Positions 1 to 6,271 of a DNA stretch of 6,779 nucleotides are shown in pieces. The stretch lies in contig JBKQLZ010000081.1 of NCBI GenBank assembly GCA_052146895.1, positions 1 to 6,779 on the forward strand, in the 5' to 3' direction. Under the pieces are notes generated by a model that made no database searches, had not been told where the DNA came from, and saw nothing but the letters and a program-made list of their open reading frames with translations. The stretch is from Palsa-601 sp052146895. Lineage in GTDB: Bacteria; Actinomycetota; Acidimicrobiia; Acidimicrobiales; Bog-793. The position numbers and the translations under genes were made by a program. Within the stretch, counting starts at the first letter, position 1. Each line of letters opens with the position of its first letter.

Positions 1-1466
1 CCCGAGCCGGTCGGGCCGGTCACGAGGACGAGGCCGCGTCGGAGCTCGGCGAAGCTCGAGACGATCTCGGGGAGGCCGAGCGAGTCGAAAGCCGGGATCT
101 CGTGCGGGATGGCGCGGAGCACCGCCCCGATCGAGCCGCGCTGCTGGAAGACGTTGACACGGAAGCGCCCGACGCCGAGGATCGTGTGAGAGGTGTCGAG
201 CTCCTTCTCGGCTTCGAAGCGCTCCCGCAGGTTCTGGGTGAGCACCCGGTACACCATCTCGCGGATCTGCTCGTTGTCGAGGCGGGGCATACCATCGATC
301 TGCCTGAGCGATCCGTCGACGCGGATGGTTGGCGCCAGCTGGTTCGTCAGGTGGAGGTCGGATGCGCCGTGCTCGACGGAGTAGGTCAACAGGTCGTTGA
401 GGTCGATGCCGCCGACGCCGCTCGAGCTGGGGAAATTGTCACCGCTCGTGTCCCCGAACTCGCTCTCGAATTCCTCCAAGGTGAGCGGGCCCGGCTGGTT
501 GTTGCCACCGAGGAGCGCTCGCGGCACGGCAGGTGTCTGGGAGGTGGGCATCTGGATCTGGCCTGTCGTGACGGCCGCCGACCCCGGGACCGAGGCGCGC
601 GGAGGAGGAGTGGGCGGTACCGAGGACCGCGGCGGTCCAGTCGGAGCACCCGGGGGCGCGGGTGGGGCCGAAGCGGGCGGGGGCGGGGGCGGTGGGGGTG
701 GGGGCGGCGGTGGGGCTGCCTGCCCAAGAGAGGCCTCGTTGCTCGCGCTCGCGCTCACGCCCACTCCTGTCATTGTCGGGTCGGTCGACTGTGAAGCAGC
801 AGCAGCAGCGACGGCGGCCGATCCGTCGAGCTGTGCGCGTCGCATGCGCGGGTCGGACGACGGCGCCGCGGGGGACGCGACCGAGGCGCGAGCCGGAGGC
901 GCTGCGACCGAGCTGGGAGCCGGAGGTGCGGTGGCCGAGCTGGGAGCCGGAGGTGCGGTGGCCGTGGCGGCCGCCTGCGCGGTGTCGCTCGGCGAACCGC
1001 CCCCGAGGCGAGGGTAGACGGCTTCCATGATCCGGTCGATGCCGCTCGGGTCCGCCAGCACACAACCGGCAACCTCACGATCGAGGAACTCCGAGAGCTG
1101 CCGCAGCTCCGCTGTCGACAGCGGCTCGGAGCACGCGAGCGTCAGCCTGTCGTTCTCGATGCGGTAGCCGATAGCCCCGATCTCCCTTGCCAACATCTCG
1201 GGAACGAGCTTGAAGGCTTCTCCCATCGGCCGCTCTTCGAAGATGTCAACCGTAGGCAGCCCCGAGAGCTTCGCCAGCTCCGACAGCGCGTCGCGCGGGT
1301 CGATCTCGCGCTGTTGCGCGAGAACGGCGGCTACGGGGCGCCCGCTCTGAGTCGCCTCGGCGAGGGCGGCACGGCCTGTCTCCTCGGAGATCAACCCTTG
1401 CTCGGTGAGCGACGCTACGAGCCGGCGTGACCAGTCCGACGACGCCCGGCCTCCTCCCATGCTCAT
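1..1466 (-). CDS. pilT: PilT-type retraction ATPase with N-terminal MshEN-like domain, partial (C-terminus beyond left edge)
   Basis: Probable pilus retraction ATPase. The frame stays open from ATG 1466-1464 to the window edge (488 whole codons) and is cut inside Walker A (GPTGSG, from residue 484). The PilT core begins near residue 353: an SDLHL motif, then GVGRFRVNVFQQRGS and an LRAIP segment, all typical of PilT. Family members normally start at this core. Here about 350 residues precede it: an MshEN-like domain (residues about 12-150) with two 24-residue motifs (15-38 and 44-67) separated by five residues, then a Pro/Ala/Ser linker (about 155-320) with two 9-residue repeats, five alanines and 13 consecutive prolines. 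The start overlaps the pilB stop as ATGA, suggesting translational coupling; a second in-frame ATG lies at 1460-1458. No strong Shine-Dalgarno sequence is visible. The catalytic Glu, Walker B and His boxes lie outside the window, so retraction activity is inferred from the N-terminal core only. A PilB-like identity is unlikely given the PilT-specific core sequence. Confidence 0.88.
   Translation of the reverse strand, partial: MSMGGGRASSDWSRRLVASLTEQGLISEETGRAALAEATQSGRPVAAVLAQQREIDPRDALSELAKLSGLPTVDIFEERPMGEAFKLVPEMLAREIGAIGYRIENDRLTLACSEPLSTAELRQLSEFLDREVAGCVLADPSGIDRIMEAVYPRLGGGSPSDTAQAAATATAPPAPSSATAPPAPSSVAAPPARASVASPAAPSSDPRMRRAQLDGSAAVAAAAASQSTDPTMTGVGVSASASNEASLGQAAPPPPPPPPPPPPPASAPPAPPGAPTGPPRSSVPPTPPPRASVPGSAAVTTGQIQMPTSQTPAVPRALLGGNNQPGPLTLEEFESEFGDTSGDNFPSSSGVGGIDLNDLLTYSVEHGASDLHLTNQLAPTIRVDGSLRQIDGMPRLDNEQIREMVYRVLTQNLRERFEAEKELDTSHTILGVGRFRVNVFQQRGSIGAVLRAIPHEIPAFDSLGLPEIVSSFAELRRGLVLVTGPTGS
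675..713 (-). repeat. Polyproline tract: 13 consecutive Pro codons in the PilT linker
   Basis: Thirteen successive CCN codons (residues 252-264 of the fused PilT), mixing CCA, CCG and CCC, so it is not a simple one-codon slippage repeat. Runs of this length are known to stall ribosomes without elongation factor P. It lies in the flexible linker between the MshEN-like domain and the ATPase core, where a rigid polyproline helix could act as a spacer. Confidence 0.9.
910..963 (-). repeat. 27-bp perfect tandem duplication in the linker of the fused PilT gene
   Basis: Two identical adjacent 27-bp units (910-936 and 937-963). They encode ATAPPAPSS twice (residues 169-186). A degenerate further unit seems to follow on the coding strand (about 876-902). 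The unit length is a multiple of three, so copy-number change would lengthen or shorten the linker without a frameshift. Confidence 0.9.
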
Positions 1467-3916
1467 GCCACACACCTCAGGACTTCCTCGAGGCTCGTGA
1501 GACCGAGCGCTGCCTTGCGCAGACCGTCGTGGCGAAGAGGGATCATCCCCTGCTCGACACCGAGCCGGTGGAGCTCCTCGGCCGAGGACCCGGCGATGAT
1601 CGCGCGCTCGATGTCCTCACCGATCAGCAGCAGCTCGTGCAAGGCGATGCGGCCCTTGTAGCCGGTACGGCTACAAGCCTGGCAACCGACCGCCCGGCGG
1701 AACTCGGCCCGGCCGTGCGGCGGCGTGTCCGCGTCGTCCCAGCCGAATACGCGGAGCTCCTCCTCGGTCGGCTCGTACGCGACGTTGCAGTTGTCGCAGA
1801 GCTGACGGGCGAGCCGCTGCGCGATGACGCAGTCGAGCGACGATCCGACGAGGAAGGGCTCGACGCCCATCTCGATGAGTCGCATCGGGGTCACTGCCGC
1901 GTTGTTGGTGTGGAGGCTCGAGAGCACGAGGTGACCCGTGAGGGCCGCCTCGATGGCGATGACGGACGTCTCCTTGTCACGCACCTCACCGACGAGGATG
2001 ATGTCGGGGTCAGAACGCAGGATCGACCGGAGCGCGCTCGCGAAGCTCAAGCCGGCCTTCGGGTTCACCTGTACCTGGTTGACTCCGGCGAGCTGGTACT
2101 CGACGGGGTCCTCGACCGTGATCAGGTTGCGGTCGGGCTTGTTCAAGGCGTTGAGGGTCGCGTAGAGAGTCGTCGACTTGCCCGAGCCCGTCGGCCCGGT
2201 CACGAGGATCGTCCCGTACGGCTTGCGGTAGGCAACTTCGTAGCGCTGCTTCACCGCCGGCAAGAAACCAAGATCGTCAAGGTCGAGCATCGCGTTCGAC
2301 TTGTCGAGGATCCGCATCACGACCTTCTCGCCGTGAACGGTCGGCAACGTCGCGACACGAAGGTCGATCTGACGCTGGCCGGCGGTGAGGGAGATACGGC
2401 CGTCCTGCGGGACGCGGTGCTCGGCGATGTCGAGATCCGCCATCACCTTGAGGCGCGTCGTGACGCCACCTTGGATCGCCTTTGGCGAGCGGGTGATGTC
2501 GTGCAGGACCCCGTCGATGCGGAACCGGATCCTCAGGTCGTCGGCGGACGGCTCGATGTGCACGTCGCTCGCCCGCTCCTGCAGCGCCTGGCGCAGGATG
2601 AGGTTGACGTACTTGACGATCGGGGCGTCCTCGACGACGGCGTGGAGGTCGGTGAGCTCGAGCTCGCCGCGATCTGGGGCGGCGTCCTTGACGGCGGACC
2701 GCGCGGCTTGCTCGGTCTCCTCGTCACGGCGGTACATCCGGGTGATGTACTCGGCCACCTGGCGCGGGCTCGAGACGACAGTGCGGAAGTCGCGGCCGAG
2801 CACGGTCCGGAGGTCGTCGAGGGCGAACACGTCCGACGGGTTGGCGAGAGCCACGAGGGGCATGTCGCCCCGGAAGCCGATCGCCAGCAGCTGGTGCCTG
2901 CGAGCCATGGTCTCGGGGAGCAATGCGGACGCCTTCGGGTCCATCGTCCATTCGTTCAGGTCGACGAACTCCATGCCGACCTCGGCAGCCATCGCGCGGA
3001 TCAGGTCCTCGTCGGACACGAGTCCGAGCTCGGCGAGGATCTCACCGAGCGGCCGCCCGGTGGCGGACTGCTCGCGAAGAGCTGCTTCCATCTCTTCCGG
3101 TGTGACCTGCCCGGACTCGACAAGGACCTGCGCCAGCGCGGGCGCTTTCTTCTCGCCCTCCGCCTCTTCGGCCCCGCCGGCGGCCGCCTCAGCGGCAATC
3201 TCGGCGACTTCGGCCGCTACGTCCGCAACTGGCAGTGCCGCTTCGATCGTCACCTCGAGGGCCTCACTCGACTCGGGTGCCTCCTCGGCTGGCGCTTCGG
3301 CCTCCGCCACGTCGGCCGGTGGAGCAGCGGCTGCGGGCTCCTCTGGCGCTTCGGCCTGGGCAGCTGCCGCCTCGACAGCGGCTTCCCCTTTCTTGCCCTT
3401 CCCGGCCGCGCTGCGCTGGGCGGCCTTCGACTCCGCTTGTGCAACCGCTGACGGTGGTGGTGGGGCAGGTGGGGCAGGTGGGGCAGCCGGCCGTGCGGGT
3501 GGTGCGGCCGCTGCCGGCGGTGGCGCGGGAGCGGGCGCCGGCGCTGCCGGCGCGACGGCCCGCGCGCTCACAGGTCCGCCGCCCTGGCTGTACATCCGCT
3601 CGATGTACGCGTCGATCTGGGAGGCACACGCCACGACGGCGTGGATGTCGCGGCCGATGACAGTCTTGATGTCATCCATGGAGAGCACGTTGTCGGGCGA
3701 GGCAACGGCGACGACAGGAGTGCCGTACTTCCAGCCCACCGCCAGCGCGTGGTGCCTCTTGGCGAGCTGTTCGGGCAGCAACGAAGACGCGGCGGCGTTC
3801 AGCGGGTAACGGTCCAGGTCGACGTATTCGAGCCCGACCTCACGGGCGAGCGCACGAGCCGAGTCGATCTCAGCCTTGGAAGGTGCCACCCGACCCCGAG
3901 CCTCAGTGGTGCTCAT
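1463..3916 (-). CDS. pilB: Type IV pilus extension ATPase PilB (GspE family) with duplicated MshEN domain
   Basis: Cytoplasmic hexameric ATPase that drives pilin polymerisation, 817 residues against about 570 for typical PilB. A first, shortened MshEN copy spans residues about 14-109 and lacks the two nucleotide-binding motifs. A Pro/Ala then Ala/Glu-rich linker covers about 114-255, followed by a full MshEN domain (about 258-395) and the T2SSE ATPase. ATPase motifs: Walker A GPTGSGKS 574-581, Asp box with TVEDP at 600-604 (Glu602), Walker B DPDIILVGE 636-644, His box GHLVLSSLHT 661-670. The zinc-binding tetracysteine typical of PilB/GspE is present (Cys707, 710, 745, 748), separating it from PilT. 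The start is well fixed: AAGGGGG lies 9 nt upstream and an in-frame TAA sits eight codons upstream (3940-3938). It is first in an operon with the fused pilT (4-bp overlap). GspE of a type II secretion system is the alternative, but adjacent pilT genes favour a pilus. Confidence 0.95.
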   Translation of the reverse strand: MSTTEARGRVAPSKAEIDSARALAREVGLEYVDLDRYPLNAAASSLLPEQLAKRHHALAVGWKYGTPVVAVASPDNVLSMDDIKTVIGRDIHAVVACASQIDAYIERMYSQGGGPVSARAVAPAAPAPAPAPPPAAAAPPARPAAPPAPPAPPPPSAVAQAESKAAQRSAAGKGKKGEAAVEAAAAQAEAPEEPAAAAPPADVAEAEAPAEEAPESSEALEVTIEAALPVADVAAEVAEIAAEAAAGGAEEAEGEKKAPALAQVLVESGQVTPEEMEAALREQSATGRPLGEILAELGLVSDEDLIRAMAAEVGMEFVDLNEWTMDPKASALLPETMARRHQLLAIGFRGDMPLVALANPSDVFALDDLRTVLGRDFRTVVSSPRQVAEYITRMYRRDEETEQAARSAVKDAAPDRGELELTDLHAVVEDAPIVKYVNLILRQALQERASDVHIEPSADDLRIRFRIDGVLHDITRSPKAIQGGVTTRLKVMADLDIAEHRVPQDGRISLTAGQRQIDLRVATLPTVHGEKVVMRILDKSNAMLDLDDLGFLPAVKQRYEVAYRKPYGTILVTGPTGSGKSTTLYATLNALNKPDRNLITVEDPVEYQLAGVNQVQVNPKAGLSFASALRSILRSDPDIILVGEVRDKETSVIAIEAALTGHLVLSSLHTNNAAVTPMRLIEMGVEPFLVGSSLDCVIAQRLARQLCDNCNVAYEPTEEELRVFGWDDADTPPHGRAEFRRAVGCQACSRTGYKGRIALHELLLIGEDIERAIIAGSSAEELHRLGVEQGMIPLRHDGLRKAALGLTSLEEVLRCVA
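3459..3485 (-). repeat. 9-bp x 3 tandem repeat in the PilB Pro/Ala linker
   Basis: Three perfect copies of GGTGGGGCA on the plus strand. On the coding strand they give repeating Ala-Pro-Pro in the linker between the two MshEN copies (around residues 144-153). The unit keeps the frame, so changes in copy number would alter linker length only. Confidence 0.85.
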
Positions 3917-3925
3917 GTTCGGAGA

Positions 3926-3932
3926 CCCCCTT
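3926..3932 (-). promoter_or_regulatory. Ribosome binding site of pilB
   Basis: AAGGGGG on the minus strand, 9 nt before the pilB ATG. Together with the in-frame TAA at 3940-3938 it settles the start at 3916. Confidence 0.65.
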
Positions 3933-3954
3933 GTCCGTTAGGCTGAACTCGGAC
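3933..3954 (-). promoter_or_regulatory. Small hairpin directly upstream of the pilB ribosome binding site
   Basis: An inverted repeat, GTCCG (3933-3937) and CGGAC (3950-3954), with a 12-nt loop. In the pilB mRNA the stem would end immediately before AAGGGGG. The overlapping palindrome GGACGCGTCC (3951-3960) offers an alternative pairing. The arms are short, so a translational control role is only a possibility; chance is also plausible in sequence this GC-rich. Confidence 0.35.
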
Positions 3955-4072
3955 GCGTCCCGACCAACTTCGTCGTGATTCCGCATCCTGTACCTTCCTC
4001 CCCTCGCCCCATGCGCGCTCCTTCCCACAATCCGCGGTCGGAATCGCGCTCACAGCGTTCAAGCTTGTTCAG

Positions 4073-4078
4073 ATTGTA
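4073..4078 (-). promoter_or_regulatory. Candidate -10 box for pilB
   Basis: TACAAT on the minus strand, one mismatch from TATAAT, in one of the few less GC-rich parts of the region. No good -35 box lies 16-18 bp upstream; TTGTGA at 4106-4101 is 22 bp away, which is too far. If real, the pilB leader would be about 150 nt. A TAGGCT box on the plus strand (4077-4082) overlaps it and might serve pilD. Confidence 0.3.
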
Positions 4079-4157
4079 GGCTACGCGGAGGACGTTGGGT
4101 TCACAAGGACCCCCCTCTTCGCTCGAATCGCCAAACGGACGCTCCTGGCCTCGACGA

Positions 4158-4177
4158 GGTCCCGCTGAGGCGGGATT
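4158..4177 (+). promoter_or_regulatory. GC-rich hairpin in the pilD leader region
   Basis: CCCGC (4161-4165), loop TGAG, GCGGG (4170-4174), extended by a T-A pair and possible G-T pairs. It lies about 50 bp before the pilD start. No T-run follows on either strand, so it does not look like an intrinsic terminator. Function unknown. Confidence 0.35.
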
Positions 4178-4225
4178 CGACCGCTCTCTCCTGACCACGT
4201 AATCGACCACCCTGAGGCTGCTGCG

Positions 4226-5014
4226 ATGACCCCACACGACCTCCACCTGCTCGCCGCCATACCCGCCGCGCTCGTCGGGCTCGCCGCCGGGTCGTTCGGG
4301 GGCGTGCTGGCAGATCGTGTCCCTCGGGGTGACTCGATCGTCCGGCCCCCTTCCCACTGTGACTCCTGCGACGCGCCCTTGAGGGCGCTCGAGAACGTGC
4401 CGGTGGTGTCTTATCTCTGGCTGCGGGGCCGGTGCCGCTCGTGCGGAGCGACGATTCCCCCGCGCGACCTGATCCTCGAGCTCGTGACAGCGGCGCTTTT
4501 CGCTCTGCTCGCCTGGCGGCTCCCGAGCCTGTGGGCGCTCCCGGCGTACTGCGTCTTCGCCGCAGGCCTCGTCTCGCTCTCGGCGATCGACATCAAGCTT
4601 CACCGGCTCCCGACCCCGATCGTCTACTGGACCGCTGGGCTCGGCGGCGTGCTGCTGATGCTGGCAAGCGCGGCGACCGGCGACTGGAACCGCCTGCTGC
4701 AGGCCCTCATCGGCGGAGCGTGCTGCTTCGCGGCGTTCTTCGCCATCTACGTCGCCGTGCCGAAGGGGATGGGATTCGGCGACGTGCGCCTTGCTGGCCT
4801 TTGCGGGGCCTTCCTCGGCTGGCTCGGGCTGCGTAACGTCCCGATCGGGCTCCTCGCGGCGTTCGTGATCGCCGGCGCCCCCGCGCTCGTGCTCCTCGTG
4901 CTCGGCAAGGTCAACCGCAAGACGCAGCTGCCCTTCGGCCCGTTCCTTGCCGCCGGTGCTCTGATCGGGGTGGGTTTCGGAGCCTCGATCCTGCACGCGC
5001 TGCCGGTGTTCTAG
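4226..5014 (+). CDS. pilD: Prepilin peptidase / N-methyltransferase PilD (type A24 aspartic protease)
   Basis: Inner-membrane enzyme that cleaves the leader peptide of type IV prepilins and methylates the new N-terminus. The protein has 262 residues, normal for the bifunctional form. The N-terminal part has GSFGGVLADRVPRG (about 22-35), then two zinc-binding CxxC pairs (HCDSC near residue 45 and RCRSC near 70), which mark the methyltransferase-containing version. The peptidase half has both expected aspartates: AIDIKLHRLP (near residue 121) and GMGFGDVRL (near 180). Several hydrophobic stretches are consistent with about seven to eight membrane helices. A weak GAGG lies 8 nt before the ATG. 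The common LPD after the first aspartate is LPT here; catalysis should not depend on it. It is transcribed away from pilB and towards the second pilT, whose stop codon it touches. Confidence 0.95.
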   Translation: MTPHDLHLLAAIPAALVGLAAGSFGGVLADRVPRGDSIVRPPSHCDSCDAPLRALENVPVVSYLWLRGRCRSCGATIPPRDLILELVTAALFALLAWRLPSLWALPAYCVFAAGLVSLSAIDIKLHRLPTPIVYWTAGLGGVLLMLASAATGDWNRLLQALIGGACCFAAFFAIYVAVPKGMGFGDVRLAGLCGAFLGWLGLRNVPIGLLAAFVIAGAPALVLLVLGKVNRKTQLPFGPFLAAGALIGVGFGASILHALPVF

Positions 5015-6112
5015 CTACCGAGCCCCCGTCGGCACCAGGCCGCGCTGCTGGAGGGCGACGCGCAGGTCGTGAGGGTTCGACGCAGCCTGCGTGGCGGCCC
5101 GGAGGTCGATCATGCCCTGCTCGAGCAAGTTGACGAGCGCTTGGTCGAAGGTCTGCATGCCGTAGTACTCGCCCTCGCGGATGATCTGGTTGATGTCGGT
5201 CCCGCGCGCCGGGTCGCTGATCGACTGCTGGATCCGCCCGTTCACCACCATGATCTCGAGCGCAGGCACGCGCCCGGAGCCGTCGTTCGTTGGCACTAGG
5301 CGTTGGCAGATCGTTCCTCTGAGCGCTCCGGCGAGGCTGATTCGTGCTTGCTTTTGCTGGTTCGCGGGGAAGAAGTCGATTATGCGGTTGATCGTCTCGA
5401 CGCAGTCGATCGTGTGGAGAGTCGAGAAGACGAGGTGGCCCGTCTCCGCCGCGCTGAGCGCCGTCGCCACCGTCTCCGCGTCACGCATCTCGCCGACGAG
5501 GATCACGTCCGGGTCCTCGCGGAGGGCGGCTCGCAACGCGGTGATGAAACTCTCGGTGTCGAAGCCGACCTCTCGCTGACTGATGGCGGCGACCTCGTCC
5601 CGGTGGAGAACCTCGATCGGGTCTTCGATCGTGACGATGTGACACTCGCGCGTCCGATTGATGTGGTCCACCATGGCGGCGAGGGTCGTCGTCTTGCCCG
5701 ACCCTGTCGGGCCGGTCACGAGCACGAGCCCTCGCTGCTCGTCCGCCAACCGGCGAACCGGCTCCGGCAGGAACAGGTCCTCGAATGTCCGTGCGGACGA
5801 CCGCACGAGGCGGAAGACCATGCCGACGGAACCTCGCTGGCGGTAGGCGTTCACACGGAAGCGCCCCAGGCCCATGATCGCGTAGGCGAAGTCGGCCTCG
5901 TGATGCTCCTCGAAGTTGGCCCACAGACGCTCGTGCATGATCTCTTTTGCAATGCCTTCGAGGTCAGCGGGCTGCGGACCCGTCTCGTCCTGGAGCCGGA
6001 ACAAGTCGCCGTTGACGCGGATCCGAGGTGGCGATCCGACCTTCAGGTGCAGGTCGGAGCCATCAGCGTCGGCCAGCCGGCGCAGCAGCCTGTCAAGATC
6101 ACCGCGGTTCAT
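5015..6112 (-). CDS. pilT: Type IV pilus retraction ATPase PilT (stand-alone form)
   Basis: Hexameric ATPase that powers pilus depolymerisation and twitching; 365 residues from the chosen start, the usual PilT length. An N-terminal PAS-like region carries SDLHLKVGSPPRIRVNGDL (19-37) and GLGRFRVNAYRQRGSVG (81-97). ATPase motifs: Walker A GPTGSGKT 134-141, Asp box TIEDP 161-165 (Glu163), Walker B DPDVILVGEMRD 200-211, His box GHLVFSTLHT 225-234. The PilB tetracysteine is absent. The retraction-associated helix appears as INQIIREG (307-314), followed at once by YYGMQTFDQAL; about 14 residues usual after IREG are missing. The start at ATG 6112 gives the standard PilT N-terminus; ATG 6133-6131 would add seven residues, and neither has a clear ribosome binding site. 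The frame stays open to 6583, but that extension is antisense to the next gene and not PilT-like. It lacks the MshEN domain of the other PilT here. Confidence 0.93.
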   Translation of the reverse strand: MNRGDLDRLLRRLADADGSDLHLKVGSPPRIRVNGDLFRLQDETGPQPADLEGIAKEIMHERLWANFEEHHEADFAYAIMGLGRFRVNAYRQRGSVGMVFRLVRSSARTFEDLFLPEPVRRLADEQRGLVLVTGPTGSGKTTTLAAMVDHINRTRECHIVTIEDPIEVLHRDEVAAISQREVGFDTESFITALRAALREDPDVILVGEMRDAETVATALSAAETGHLVFSTLHTIDCVETINRIIDFFPANQQKQARISLAGALRGTICQRLVPTNDGSGRVPALEIMVVNGRIQQSISDPARGTDINQIIREGEYYGMQTFDQALVNLLEQGMIDLRAATQAASNPHDLRVALQQRGLVPTGAR

Positions 6113-6271
6113 AACACCAGCATCGTCGCGCATGCGACGCCCAGTGGCAATAAGTGAGCATTTGACCACTCTCCGTACACAAATCCAAATGGTATCCGCT
6201 ATCGTTGGGGTCATCGTGCAGTGCGACCGCGGCCAGCCAATTGCGAGGGCCCGAGATGAAGGGAGGTTGCG
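6113..6271. other. Divergent intergenic region between pilT and the 144-residue gene
   Basis: About 160 bp, visibly more A/T-rich around 6150-6205 than its surroundings, as expected for a shared promoter region. Possible -10 boxes are TATCGT (6200-6205, plus) and TACCAT (6194-6189, minus). TTGACC (6162-6167, plus) resembles a -35 box, but a matching -10 at the right distance is poor. AGTGG (6143-6147) and CCACT (6166-6170) form a spaced inverted repeat. None is strong alone. Confidence 0.4.
6259..6266 (+). promoter_or_regulatory. Ribosome binding site of the 144-residue gene
   Basis: AAGGGAGG, 5 nt before ATG 6272, is the best Shine-Dalgarno match in the window. It selects this ATG over the in-frame ATGs at codons 4, 7 and 8 and supports the gene being real. 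Confidence 0.75.

Larger units (their letters stand above)
3917..4225. other. Divergent intergenic region between pilB and pilD
   Basis: A 309-bp stretch without a convincing gene. It must hold the promoters for pilB (leftward) and pilD (rightward). It contains the pilB ribosome binding site and hairpin, the palindromes GGACGCGTCC (3951-3960) and CAAGCTTG (4060-4067), a TACAAT -10-like box for the minus strand, and a GC hairpin at 4158-4177. Open frames crossing it are antisense extensions of shadow frames from pilD. I compared the pilB leader with the cyclic-di-GMP riboswitch core from memory and found no match. Confidence 0.7.

Noticed and set aside
102..1017. Several plus- and minus-strand frames (for example 102-794, 397-1017, 439-1065) over the fused PilT
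   Set aside because: They are repeats of Gly, Arg or Ser produced by reading the Pro/Ala linker codons out of frame. The real frame is open to the left edge and carries PilT motifs.
1427..3451. 674-codon open frame on the plus strand opposite pilB, plus a 474-codon one at 2385-3809
   Set aside because: Antisense frames kept open by high GC content. The proteins are low in recognisable motifs, while the opposite strand encodes a complete PilB with every catalytic motif.
3917..4072. Cyclic-di-GMP riboswitch in the pilB leader
   Set aside because: Considered because of the MshEN context, but the conserved core of the known riboswitch classes is not visible on the minus strand. This was a check by eye only.
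4158..4177. Intrinsic terminator in the pilB-pilD intergenic region
   Set aside because: There is a GC stem with a tetraloop but no T-run on either strand, and no gene ends there.
3938..4996. 352-codon minus-strand frame opposite pilD
   Set aside because: Very rich in charged residues, with no motif or ribosome binding site, and antisense to a clear prepilin peptidase.
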